Shown piece after piece: positions 1-7,667 of a stretch of 64,000 nt of DNA (positions are counted from its first letter, which is position 1; the number at the start of each line of letters is the position of its first letter). A model generated the notes under the pieces. It saw only the letters and a program-made list of their open reading frames with translations, did not search any database and was not told where the DNA came from. The position numbers and the translations under genes are program-made. The stretch spans positions 4,460,001 through 4,524,000 of the forward strand of contig CP054837.1 of NCBI GenBank assembly GCA_028768525.1, in the 5' to 3' direction. This DNA is from Desulfobacter sp. (GTDB lineage Bacteria > Desulfobacterota > Desulfobacteria > Desulfobacterales > Desulfobacteraceae).

Positions 1-2
1 CT

Positions 3-353
3 TCCCATGCCATTGAGATCTGTTTCGGCCTGTTTTGCAGCGGAGAAAAATACCTGGCGGGCTGCAGGTATTGCAGTGATTTCTCATCGGAATTCGCAGA
101 TATCTCCTGGGGGAGGGTGGAGGGCCTTCAAACGGGGGAAAGCACGTTCATTGCACGGACAGACGCAGGGCAGGCTATGTTGACCGATTGTCTGGCCGCC
201 GGGGAGCTTGTGCCGCCGGAGGGCGGCGGCCATGGACGTGAGGCCCCGGCCATGGCCGTGAAGACGGTGAAATCCGTTTCTGCCCGGAAAAAAGCAAGGG
301 CCCTGCGCAATCTGCGAAGTCTTAAAACCAGGTCGGTAAAGGTGAATATCTGA
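3..353 (+). CDS. FrhB-like F420 hydrogenase/dehydrogenase beta-subunit family protein, 3' end
   Basis: This open frame runs in from the left edge of the window without a start codon and ends with TGA, so it is the C-terminal ~116 residues of a truncated gene. The fragment has a CRYCSDFSSEFADISWG segment followed by a Gly-rich stretch and FIARTDAG. That is the typical C-terminal half of FrhB/FpoF-type proteins, in which CxxC-D-F-(T/S)-A-E-x-A-D-I-S precedes a T-(V/I)-(I/L)-x-R-T segment. In sulfate reducers such proteins carry flavin and Fe-S and often partner Hdr or hydrogenase modules. The last 40 residues are basic and low in complexity. The partner genes lie outside the window, so the substrate cannot be inferred. 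Confidence 0.72.
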   Translation, partial: SHAIEICFGLFCSGEKYLAGCRYCSDFSSEFADISWGRVEGLQTGESTFIARTDAGQAMLTDCLAAGELVPPEGGGHGREAPAMAVKTVKSVSARKKARALRNLRSLKTRSVKVNI

Positions 354-416
354 TTTGCCCCCGGGTTTCCGGCCGGACGGGGATGGACCGAAAAAAGCGG
401 ATGGCGAAACAATTTC

Positions 417-446
417 TTGATTTTTTTAGGAAAATAAGAATAAAAT
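417..446 (+). promoter_or_regulatory. candidate sigma-70 promoter for the PilZ-like gene
   Basis: TTGATT (417-422), an 18-bp AT-rich spacer and TAAAAT (441-446) lie 36 bp ahead of the ATG at 482. The position favours that ATG over the in-frame ATG at 383, which would lie upstream of the promoter. Confidence 0.4.
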
Positions 447-481
447 ACAGCCTAAATGCCCCAGTAAACGAAAGCCGAACA

Positions 482-817
482 ATGAAAAAAGAAAAAAACA
501 CCCGGGTTGAGGAATTGAGGGCCGATGTGAGAGAGGCCGCGGAAAAAGGGGGGAGCATAGAATTCAAACCCTCTGAAAATGCCATGGTTTACCAGTTCGG
601 TCTCAGGGATTGGTCCACGTCCGGACTGGGTATCCTGGTCCGTAACGATTCAAGGGTCCTGGCCCTGATTGAGGTGGGGCAGGTGATCTCCCTGAAGGTC
701 CACGACCCCGGGGGGCATGTGTCTGATACCCCTATTGAGGCAGAAATCCGCCATATTTCGGAACCGGAGGATGGCCGCCACCCCGACCATAAAATCATCG
801 GCCTTCAGATCCTATAG
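482..817 (+). CDS. PilZ-like domain protein
   Basis: This is a small protein of 111 residues from the ATG at 482. The pattern FGLRDWSTSGLGILV (about residues 38-52), then a hydrophobic strand, a VGQ turn and a final IGLQIL strand, resembles the beta-barrel of PilZ domains, where D/N-x-S-x-x-G is the conserved core. The basic RxxxR c-di-GMP-binding motif is not obvious, so ligand binding is uncertain. The frame is open upstream to an ATG at 383, but that start has a poor ribosome-binding site and sits before the likely promoter. The gene is convergent with the response regulator that ends 4 bp downstream. Confidence 0.55.
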   Translation: MKKEKNTRVEELRADVREAAEKGGSIEFKPSENAMVYQFGLRDWSTSGLGILVRNDSRVLALIEVGQVISLKVHDPGGHVSDTPIEAEIRHISEPEDGRHPDHKIIGLQIL

Positions 818-821
818 CTGC

Positions 822-1523
822 TTATTCTTCAAACCTGTACCCGATACCGTGTACCGTTTTAATTAATTCAGGAGTACCGGGATCGGTTTCTATTTTTTTC
901 CTGAGCATGGCAATGTGCTGGTCCAGGGTCCGGGTGGTGCCGCTGTAATCGATTCCCCATATCCTGTTGAGCAGGGTGTCCCGGTCCAGCACTTCCCCGG
1001 GATGGGCGGCAAATAGCCGGATCAGTTCAAGCTCCCGCTTGGAGATATCCCAGTCGGTTTCGGGGCCGGTCAGCTTGTAGGTCTTGGGGTTGACCGTGAA
1101 TTTGGCAAAGGGGAAAGGCTCTTTCTCCGCGACGTCAGTCACCGGCGCTGGCGGGAGGGCCCTGCGGAGCACCGCCTCCACCCGGGCCAGAAGTTCATGG
1201 ATGCCAAAGGGTTTGGTGATGTAGTCGTCGGCCCCCAGTTTCAGCCCCACGACCTTGTCGATCTCCTCGCCCTTGGCCGTGAGCATAATCACGGGGACGG
1301 CGGAATCGGCAACGCGGACGGCCTGGCAGACATCATAGCCGCTTTTTTCCGGCATCATCACATCCAGCAGGAGTAGGTCGGGTTCTTCTTGTTCAAACAA
1401 AGCGAGAGCGCGTGCGCCGTCTTCGGCCTGGATGACCCGGTATCCTTCGCTTTCAAGGGTGTCTGCCAGCCCGATTCTGATGTGGGTATCGTCTTCAGCC
1501 ACAAGTATTTTAATCTTTTTCAT
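822..1523 (-). CDS. OmpR/PhoB-family response regulator
   Basis: A receiver domain spans residues ~4-118, with acidic pocket E10-D11-D12, phospho-acceptor D54 in LLLLDVMMPEKSG, T in IMLTAKGEE and K in DYITKPFG. A C-terminal winged-helix domain spans ~135-230 (KRELELIRLFAAHPGEV, then DQHIAMLRKKIE and the final VHGIGYRFEE). The length of 233 residues is normal for the family. It overlaps the start of its cognate kinase gene's stop region by 14 nt, so the two are translationally coupled. It probably regulates the operon that includes the upstream VWA gene or the neighbouring hmc genes. A response regulator (Rrf1) is associated with hmc in Desulfovibrio vulgaris, but orthology is not shown here. 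Confidence 0.88.
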   Translation of the reverse strand: MKKIKILVAEDDTHIRIGLADTLESEGYRVIQAEDGARALALFEQEEPDLLLLDVMMPEKSGYDVCQAVRVADSAVPVIMLTAKGEEIDKVVGLKLGADDYITKPFGIHELLARVEAVLRRALPPAPVTDVAEKEPFPFAKFTVNPKTYKLTGPETDWDISKRELELIRLFAAHPGEVLDRDTLLNRIWGIDYSGTTRTLDQHIAMLRKKIETDPGTPELIKTVHGIGYRFEE

Positions 1524-3138
1524 TGTGTGGAATCCTTATGGTAAAGCATGCGCCCCGGCTCATCTCCGCTTCCTGGTGAGGGGCGCAGTCCGGGTCCAGA
1601 TAAAGGTCTCCGCCCTGGTCCCTGAGCATCTGCCTGGCAATACTCAGTCCAAGGCCGGACCCTGGCTTGGCTGCGGTGAGGGAATTGTCAGCACGGTAGA
1701 ATTTTTCAAAGACCCGGTCTGCGGCAGGAGCTGGAATACCGGGGCCGCCGTCCCTGACTTTTACCAGGGTGTCACCCGCCTCCCGGGCCAGGATGAATGT
1801 TATGAATTTTCCCTGGTCCGCGTATTTCAGGGTGTTGTCCATGAGATTGAGTACGGACTGTTCCAGGGCATCCCGGTCGGTGACCACCGGAAAGGGGCCC
1901 GGGGCAAAGTCTTTTATGATTTCAAAGCCTGCGTTCCGGAGCCGGATGGCATGGATGCCGATGAGTCCCTCCAGAAAGTCTTTCATGTCAAATGGTACGG
2001 GGTTGTATGTTTTTCGCCCCTGTTCCAGGCGGCCGAAATCAAGGAGGTTGTTGATCAGCCGGGTGAGCCGTCCGCTTTCCCCCACAATGACCTCAAGGTA
2101 GCGGGCCTGTTTGCTTACATCTTTTATCCGGCCGGACTGGAGGAGTTCCGCATACATGCGGATGCTGGTCAGGGGGGTTTTCAGTTCGTGGGAGACCGAA
2201 GCCACAAATGAGGTTTTGTGCCGGGCATCTTTAATTTTGGCCAGGGTGAGGCGGGTGATCATGATGCCTCCGGAGACAATGGCCGTGAGCATCAGTCCCA
2301 GAAGGAGCAGGGCCAGGACCATGAACCCCCGGGTGCTGCCGTGGGCTGCATTGCCCCTGTAAACGGAGAGGGACCAGTGGGGCAGGCGGAGGGAGACCGC
2401 GAGCCGTCCATCCGGCTCCCCTTCCGCGGCGGCCTCCCCCGACCGGAGCAGGGTGCTGCCGCTGCCGTCGCTGAGGACCAGGGCGGCGCCTTTCTGCCCG
2501 GGGGCGGGAAATTCCGATGCCAGCCGGGATAACAGGGTCATCATTTCCAGTTCAACCCCGTACACCGGGCCATTTTCCAGCCGTTGCACCCAGCCCAGGA
2601 TATAGAGGCGGTTGTCGCTGAACCACGGAATCCATCCCGAGGCATGGGGGGCGGGGGAGGGTTCCCGTGAGAGGGCGTAGAGCCCGGTCCGGGACGCGGG
2701 TACCGGGGATTCCTCCATGGCGGCCCGGTTGAAATCAAAGGCCATTTCCCCTGAAAACAGGGGGGCGAACCGGTTGATGAACTGCCGTTCCTCCCGGGTG
2801 GCGGCCAGGGACCGCAGGGGATATTCAAGGCCCTTTTTGGGGTGAAGGATAAAGACGTTGCGCACCAGGGGGTTCTGCCGCTCCCACTCAAGGAGCCGTT
2901 GTTCAAGGGCATGGGCGGGGATTTCCAGCAGGGCCCCGGTGAGATTGTTCTGGACGGTTTCAATGGTCAGGTCGATGTGGCCGGCAGCGGTCCGGGCTTG
3001 GTCCACCAGGGTGGTGATGCGGGCCTGGCGGATCCGCGCCTCTTCAAGGGAAAGCAGCCTGAATGCAATCCCGGCCAGGATCAGGGCGGGCACCATGAGC
3101 AGTGCCCAGAATATGAGTATGGATCGTCTGCCGGCCAT
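1510..3138 (-). CDS. membrane sensor histidine kinase
   Basis: The protein has 542 residues. TM1 lies at about 6-28 and TM2 at about 271-295, enclosing a ~240-residue extracytoplasmic sensor region with no domain I recognise. A HisKA domain follows with SVSHELKTPLTS (His317), then a HATPase domain with an N box near LNLMDNTLKYAD, VRDGGPGIP and SGLGLSIAR. There is no clear HAMP domain beyond a short linker after TM2. Its start lies 3 bp after the stop of the VWA gene and its end overlaps the OmpR-type regulator, so the three genes form one operon. It should phosphorylate the adjacent regulator. Confidence 0.88.
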   Translation of the reverse strand: MAGRRSILIFWALLMVPALILAGIAFRLLSLEEARIRQARITTLVDQARTAAGHIDLTIETVQNNLTGALLEIPAHALEQRLLEWERQNPLVRNVFILHPKKGLEYPLRSLAATREERQFINRFAPLFSGEMAFDFNRAAMEESPVPASRTGLYALSREPSPAPHASGWIPWFSDNRLYILGWVQRLENGPVYGVELEMMTLLSRLASEFPAPGQKGAALVLSDGSGSTLLRSGEAAAEGEPDGRLAVSLRLPHWSLSVYRGNAAHGSTRGFMVLALLLLGLMLTAIVSGGIMITRLTLAKIKDARHKTSFVASVSHELKTPLTSIRMYAELLQSGRIKDVSKQARYLEVIVGESGRLTRLINNLLDFGRLEQGRKTYNPVPFDMKDFLEGLIGIHAIRLRNAGFEIIKDFAPGPFPVVTDRDALEQSVLNLMDNTLKYADQGKFITFILAREAGDTLVKVRDGGPGIPAPAADRVFEKFYRADNSLTAAKPGSGLGLSIARQMLRDQGGDLYLDPDCAPHQEAEMSRGACFTIRIPHNEKD

Positions 3139-3141
3139 GGT

Positions 3142-4476
3142 CTATTTTTTCAACTGCTGGTTTTTCATCTGGTAGGATTTGGTTCTCAGCAGCTTTCTGC
3201 TCTTTTTGCTCATGCCTTCGTTTTCCAGGGTATCGGCCTGGGCTTCTGCCTCTTTGGCTTCCTGGATAAGGGCTTCGTCCTTATAGACGGCACCCACTTC
3301 CTTGAGCTTGGCTGCCGATTTCCTCAGCTCCTGGGCCGCTGCTGCCGGTTTGCCCTTGTCGGAAAGTTCAATGGCCTTTTCCTGGGCCAGGGCATTGAGG
3401 TTGAGCTGGTAGTCCCGGACCACCTTGACATTGGTGGAGGCCTCAACCTTTGCCGGGTCGCTGGAGAATCTGGCCGTGGCCGTCCCCTTTGAACTGCGGT
3501 CTGCCATGGCATAGGGGTCGTGGTAGCGGACATGGGCCATGGCCACTTTCATTGACCGGCCGGCCCGGGATTGGGGCAGGCGGACCTCAATGAGGGCGAA
3601 TTTTTCCTGCCCCCCGTAAAGCTGGTTCATGGACAACTCAATCTGGTTCCCCCGTATCCGGCCTTCCCGTCCGATGATCTCCAGGGGTTCCACCCCGTCG
3701 GGCAGGGTGATGGTCAGGACCACCTGTTTGGCCACCACATTGAGGACATTGCCCAGTTCCTCGGCAAAGATCCGGGGAAGGTCGATGCCGGATTCTGCAA
3801 AATAGGTGTTGCCGTCACTTTTCTGGGAGAGCTGGGCCATGAGGTCTTCATTGTAGTCATTGCCCACGCCCACGGTGGTAACGGAGATGTGCTCCTTGAA
3901 CAGGCCCGCCCCCAGGCGTCCCAGGTCTCCGGGCATCCTGGGGCCGACATTGGCCAGGCCGTCGGAGAGCAGCACCACCCGGTGGATATAGTCCCTTTCA
4001 ATGAATTTTCGGATTTCCGAGGCCCCCTGGCTGACCCCGCCGAAGAGGGCGGTGTTGCCGCCGGATTCAATCCGTTGCACCGTCCGGATGATGGGATTGA
4101 TGTCCCGCAGCTTCTGGGCCGGCACCAGGGTCTGTACCGTGGTGTCATAGGTGACCAGGGAGAAGACATCCTGATGTCCCAGCCGGGAGAGGGCTTCAAT
4201 GGCCGCTTCCTTGGCCATCTTCAGCTTGGTCCCGGCCATGGAGCCGGACCGGTCCAGTACCAGGGCGACATTGACCTTGGGGCGAAGCGCCCTGGCCGGT
4301 GCCGCAGGGGCGTCTAGGGTGACCTTGAGGATAATGTTCTGGGGACCGCCGGCGGGCAGCACCGAGCGGTCGGTTTCCACCCGGCAGGCCACGGTGGCGG
4401 GCAGGGCAGCGGAAGCTGCCGTGGTCATTGCCAGAATAAAAGATATTGCCAGAATTGAGAATTTAATCTTCTGCAT
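3142..4476 (-). CDS. secreted von Willebrand factor A domain protein
   Basis: The 444-residue protein begins with a Sec signal peptide (basic MQKIK, hydrophobic core, AASAA cleavage region near residue 23). A VWA domain occupies about 65-245: LVLDRSGSMAGTKL carries the DxSxS MIDAS motif, followed by the conserved T and D positions (VTYDTTVQ, LLSDGLANVG). A beta-rich middle region follows, then a charged helical C-terminus rich in Lys and Glu. Such proteins usually bind protein ligands through a metal ion in the periplasm or at the surface. It is the first gene of the VWA-kinase-regulator operon, so it may be a periplasmic accessory of the sensor. That role is inference. Confidence 0.82.
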   Translation of the reverse strand: MQKIKFSILAISFILAMTTAASAALPATVACRVETDRSVLPAGGPQNIILKVTLDAPAAPARALRPKVNVALVLDRSGSMAGTKLKMAKEAAIEALSRLGHQDVFSLVTYDTTVQTLVPAQKLRDINPIIRTVQRIESGGNTALFGGVSQGASEIRKFIERDYIHRVVLLSDGLANVGPRMPGDLGRLGAGLFKEHISVTTVGVGNDYNEDLMAQLSQKSDGNTYFAESGIDLPRIFAEELGNVLNVVAKQVVLTITLPDGVEPLEIIGREGRIRGNQIELSMNQLYGGQEKFALIEVRLPQSRAGRSMKVAMAHVRYHDPYAMADRSSKGTATARFSSDPAKVEASTNVKVVRDYQLNLNALAQEKAIELSDKGKPAAAAQELRKSAAKLKEVGAVYKDEALIQEAKEAEAQADTLENEGMSKKSRKLLRTKSYQMKNQQLKK

Positions 4477-4631
4477 GGGTCGTCTCCTTGTATTGAGTTA
4501 ATGCTTTTTGACCAAAAGTGCAAGGTGCACCTTATGATCAATTCCATTTACGGCCCAAGCATACCCGGTCCGGCAGAATCATGTGTCAAACCGGGGTAAA
4601 GAACTTGTAAAAAAGATGTAAAAAAAGAACG

Positions 4632-5120
4632 TTATTGGGCGGGATCGGGGGCATCATCCTCGCTGCCGCTGTGCTTTCTCCTGCAGTTGGGGCTGTCGCT
4701 GGCGTTGGCCATGTTGAGCAACCGCTCCACCGTGATGCTGTCCAGGCAGTTGAACATGGCGTTGGAAGCTTCCACCCAGACCCAGCGGGAGAGGCAGTCG
4801 CCGGCCTTGTTGCAGACGCCGCAGGCATTTTTCTGGTCTTCGGCGCAGTCGGTGATCTGGTGGTGTCCCTCCAGGGTGCGGACGATGTCGCCGATGGTGA
4901 TGTCAGCGGCGGGCTTGGCCAGCATGTGACCGCCGGAGGCCCCCCTGAGGCTTTTGATCAGGCCGGCTTTTTTTAATTTGACCGTGAGCTGTTCCAGGTA
5001 TTTGAGGGAAATATTCTGGCGTTTGGAAATATCACTCAGGGGGACGGGTTTTTCAGCCCCGTAGACCCCGAGGTCCAGGATCAGTCTTGTGCCGTACCGG
5101 CTTTTGGTGGTGAGCCTCAT
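4632..5120 (-). CDS. rrf2: Rrf2-family transcriptional regulator
   Basis: The 162-residue protein has an N-terminal winged helix beginning MRLTTKSRYGTRLIL, the Rrf2-specific SLKYLEQLTVKLKKAGLIKS recognition region, and GASGGHMLAKP as the wing. A Cys group follows (C in ITDCAEDQKNACGVCNKAGDC, about residues 95-112) as in Fe-S-binding IscR/NsrR relatives. In Desulfovibrio vulgaris the regulators Rrf1 and Rrf2 belong to the hmc locus, and this gene lies 89 bp downstream of hmcF on the same strand. A role in hmc control by redox or Fe-S status is therefore likely. The symbol is given by context and family. Confidence 0.85.
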   Translation of the reverse strand: MRLTTKSRYGTRLILDLGVYGAEKPVPLSDISKRQNISLKYLEQLTVKLKKAGLIKSLRGASGGHMLAKPAADITIGDIVRTLEGHHQITDCAEDQKNACGVCNKAGDCLSRWVWVEASNAMFNCLDSITVERLLNMANASDSPNCRRKHSGSEDDAPDPAQ

Positions 5121-5209
5121 AACAATGCGTACCTATGGGTAAAGGGTGTGGCGCTATCCGGCGGCAGGGTGTGGCAGCCGGACAGCGCGGCCCGTGTTTC
5201 TATTTGATA

Positions 5210-6607
5210 CTACATATCCTCTTCCTGGGGTTTCAGGTGGTCGGGAATATCCAGCATTTTGATGATCAGGGGTTTGAGAAAAGACCATTCAATACCGATT
5301 TCAAATTCTTCTTCAAGGTCCCGGATGGCATCCCAGCAGTTATGGCAGGGGGCAATGACCAGTTTGGCCCCCGTGGCCAGGATCTGGTCCCGCTTCACCT
5401 TGAGACCGACATTCCTTTCTTTTCTGAAATAGCCGATACCGTTGAATCCGCCGCCCCCGCCGCAGCAGAAATTGTTCTGGCGGTTGGGGTCCATGTCGAT
5501 GAAATATCCGGGTTCGACAATATAGGATACAATCTCCCGGGCCGTATCCCTCAGGCCGTGGTTCCTCACATAGTTGCAGGAATCCTGGAGGGTGCAGGGA
5601 ACTTTTATCCGTTTGGACGGGTCGATTTTCAGTTTGCCTTCTCTCAATGCCTCTGCCAGCCATTCAATGTAGTGGATGGATTCCGCCGGGGGCCTTCCGT
5701 CTTCCCGGCCTGCCCAGTAAGGGCCTTCAACCACGCTTGCCCTGTGGGCATGGCCGCATTCGGTCCCCACCATCCGTCTGGGTTTCAGCCGTCCCATGGC
5801 GTCGTATACACTTTCCACCTGCATTTTGCAAGCGGCCCAGTCACCGGCGAACATGGCCAGGGAGGTCTGCTCCCAGCCCTTGGAGGGGATGGTCCAGTTT
5901 TCACCGGCAATGTGGAAGAGGATGGCCGCCTCGGCCAGGTCCTCGGGGTAATGCTTGGCTTCCCTGGCGTTGACCGTGTACATGATGTCGGCCCCTTCCA
6001 CGTCCACGGGGACAGTGAGGCCGGGATAGTCGTCTTCGTATTCTTCCACCATCCATTCAAAGGTGTCCACGTAGTCTTCGCTGGAGATGTCCATCTGGGC
6101 GTTGTAGACCCGGTGCATCCCCGCACCGATTTTCATCTCCCAGGGGACAAACCCCTGCTGGTAAAGCAGGCCGCGCAGGTAACCGAACATGATGCCGGTG
6201 TCGATGCCGTGGGGGCAGTACATGCCGCAGCGGTTGCAGCAGGTGCACTGGCTCCAGGCCACCCGCATGGCGTTCCGCATGAATTTATTGTCCACCTTTC
6301 CCTTGCGCTTGATGATCTCGCCCAGGGTGGACTGGATCTTGTAGGCGGGGACCTGCTTGGGGTCCCGCTTGTTGGCCAGGTAGAGGAAGCATGAATCGGC
6401 GCACATGCCGCAGTGGGCACAGATTTCAAGCCAGGTGCGGATGCGGGACTTGCAGGTTTTCTGGATGGTTTCCCAGAGCAGGTCCGTGTCCACCTCTATA
6501 TGTTTCATTTCCTCGTAGTATTTTGCACCGCTTTTGTCCGCCAGCAGGGTGGTGATCCCTTCTGCGGTATCAATGGGTTTCTTGTTGCAAAGCGTTCCTT
6601 CAGGCAT
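5210..6607 (-). CDS. hmcF: Hmc complex HdrD-like iron-sulfur subunit HmcF
   Basis: The 465-residue protein carries two [4Fe-4S] ferredoxin motifs (CAHCGMCADSC and CTCCNRCGMYCPHG, about residues 64-130). Two CCG-type cysteine domains follow (TECGHAHR near 275, CTLQDSCN, NNFCCGGGGGFN near 385 and APCHNCWD near 421) that resemble the catalytic HdrD/HdrB fold with non-cubane clusters. It should sit on the cytoplasmic face and exchange electrons from the membrane subunits with a cytoplasmic partner, possibly a disulfide or another Hdr-like protein. It is last in hmcABCDEF. Ribosome-binding site AAGGAG precedes the ATG. TmcB is a close relative; the 16-haem HmcA and the six-gene order favour Hmc. 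Confidence 0.9.
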   Translation of the reverse strand: MPEGTLCNKKPIDTAEGITTLLADKSGAKYYEEMKHIEVDTDLLWETIQKTCKSRIRTWLEICAHCGMCADSCFLYLANKRDPKQVPAYKIQSTLGEIIKRKGKVDNKFMRNAMRVAWSQCTCCNRCGMYCPHGIDTGIMFGYLRGLLYQQGFVPWEMKIGAGMHRVYNAQMDISSEDYVDTFEWMVEEYEDDYPGLTVPVDVEGADIMYTVNAREAKHYPEDLAEAAILFHIAGENWTIPSKGWEQTSLAMFAGDWAACKMQVESVYDAMGRLKPRRMVGTECGHAHRASVVEGPYWAGREDGRPPAESIHYIEWLAEALREGKLKIDPSKRIKVPCTLQDSCNYVRNHGLRDTAREIVSYIVEPGYFIDMDPNRQNNFCCGGGGGFNGIGYFRKERNVGLKVKRDQILATGAKLVIAPCHNCWDAIRDLEEEFEIGIEWSFLKPLIIKMLDIPDHLKPQEEDM

Positions 6608-6649
6608 GGAATATTCTCCTTAAGTGTTTGGCGTCTTTAAACCTTTGGG

Positions 6650-7327
6650 TTACCAGGCCATGGGCGTGCCCTTGAGGCCGCCGCGTTTGATGCCGAAATC
6701 CATTCCAAGCTGTGCACGGGAAGCAAAGAACAGGAATACATGGGACAATTTGGTAAAGGGAATGGCCAAAAGAACCAGTTCTCCTGCGAGGATGTGCATG
6801 TTCAGCCAGAACCCGTAGTCTCCCACCTGGTACCGGGCCAGAAGGCCGGTGGCAAAGGGGAGGAAGGAGAGCAGGAGCACCCCCCAGTCGGATTTGTCGG
6901 TCAATATCCTCACTTCGGGGAGCACCAGCCGGCGCAGTGCCATGAAGGCCAGGCAGACAATGGCGATCCAGGAGATGAGGTCCGCGGCGCCGCTGCCCAT
7001 ATAGGGCAGGGAAAAGCCGATTTTTTCCTTGAGAAATACCGAATGGCCGGCCAGGAACAGCGGGATGGCCACCGCTCCGATGTGAAAGCCGAAAAAGGCC
7101 GCCGCCATCACCGGCTGCTGCCGCCACCCGTAAGTGCCGTAAGGGATGAGCCATTTATAGATGGAGCGCAGTGCCCCTTTCAGCCCCATCATGGGATATT
7201 TTTTATAGGCCACCCGGTCCAGCTGCCAGTTCAGCCCGGTGAAATATTTGTAAAACCGGACGATCATTCCGATGATACAGACCCCCAGGGATATATAAAA
7301 CAGGGGTCCGGTTAGTAATCCGTGCAT
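6650..7327 (-). CDS. hmcE: Hmc complex cytochrome b-like membrane subunit HmcE
   Basis: The protein has about 225 residues, five or six hydrophobic segments and a NarI-like cytochrome b layout (TGPLFYISLGVCIIGMIV near the start; internal His residues in FFGFHIGAV and LAGHSVF could ligate haem). I chose the ATG at 7327 because GGAGG lies 5 nt upstream; the adjacent ATG at 7330 is equally possible. The longer frame to 7372 would begin inside the palindromic repeat and is unlikely. It should pass electrons across the membrane between HmcC/HmcD and the cytoplasmic HmcF. A gap of 42 bp separates it from hmcF. Confidence 0.87.
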   Translation of the reverse strand: MHGLLTGPLFYISLGVCIIGMIVRFYKYFTGLNWQLDRVAYKKYPMMGLKGALRSIYKWLIPYGTYGWRQQPVMAAAFFGFHIGAVAIPLFLAGHSVFLKEKIGFSLPYMGSGAADLISWIAIVCLAFMALRRLVLPEVRILTDKSDWGVLLLSFLPFATGLLARYQVGDYGFWLNMHILAGELVLLAIPFTKLSHVFLFFASRAQLGMDFGIKRGGLKGTPMAW

Positions 7328-7348
7328 CATTGCCTCCATATCTTGTTG

Positions 7349-7474
7349 GTGCTTGAACGAAAATTCACCCATCTGCCGCGTTGCTGCACAAGGTTGAAAT
7401 CCTCACGTACTTCAGTACGCTCCGGTTTCAAACTTGCTTGCGCCTTGCATCTGGGCAAATTTTCGCCCAAGCAC
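7349..7474. repeat. REP-like imperfect palindrome inside the hmc operon
   Basis: Two arms of about 60 bp are inverted copies with mismatches: the outer ends read GTGCTTG...CGAAAATT on one strand and the same on the other, with CGTACTTCAGTACG at the centre (7406-7419). The element has no coding potential and fills the gap between hmcD and hmcE. Its size and form are those of dispersed palindromic repeats. From memory, similar sequences with GTTTCAAACTTGC and GCGCCTTGCAT are scattered through Desulfobacteraceae genomes. Confidence 0.75.
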
Positions 7475-7527
7475 AGGTGTTCATCCTGCAAGTAGATTGA
7501 TTGATATATTTTTTTATTCCGCATGCC

Positions 7528-7653
7528 CTAATCGTCATCCCGGTCGGTGAGGTAGAGCCAGTACACCGGCATGAAGATCAGGATACCGGCCATCACCAGG
7601 TAGGTGATGCCCTTGGTAAATGTCATAAAGTCGTGGAGTGTGAAAAATTCCAT
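7528..7653 (-). CDS. hmcD: Hmc complex small membrane subunit HmcD
   Basis: A 41-codon frame begins MEFFTLHDFMTFTKGITYLV, has one hydrophobic segment (about residues 14-36) and ends in LTDRDDD. It has a good ribosome-binding site (AAGGAG 7 nt before the ATG) and lies 14 bp after the hmcC stop. HmcD of Desulfovibrio is likewise a very short single-span protein between HmcC and HmcE, so position, size and topology agree. It is probably a structural membrane subunit without cofactors. Confidence 0.85.
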   Translation of the reverse strand: MEFFTLHDFMTFTKGITYLVMAGILIFMPVYWLYLTDRDDD

Positions 7654-7667
7654 GGTGTCTCTCCTTA

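Noticed and set aside
5135..6394. 419-codon plus-strand frame opposite hmcF
   Set aside because: It is antisense to a well-supported HmcF gene; the GC-rich codon pattern creates long mirror frames. No family motifs.
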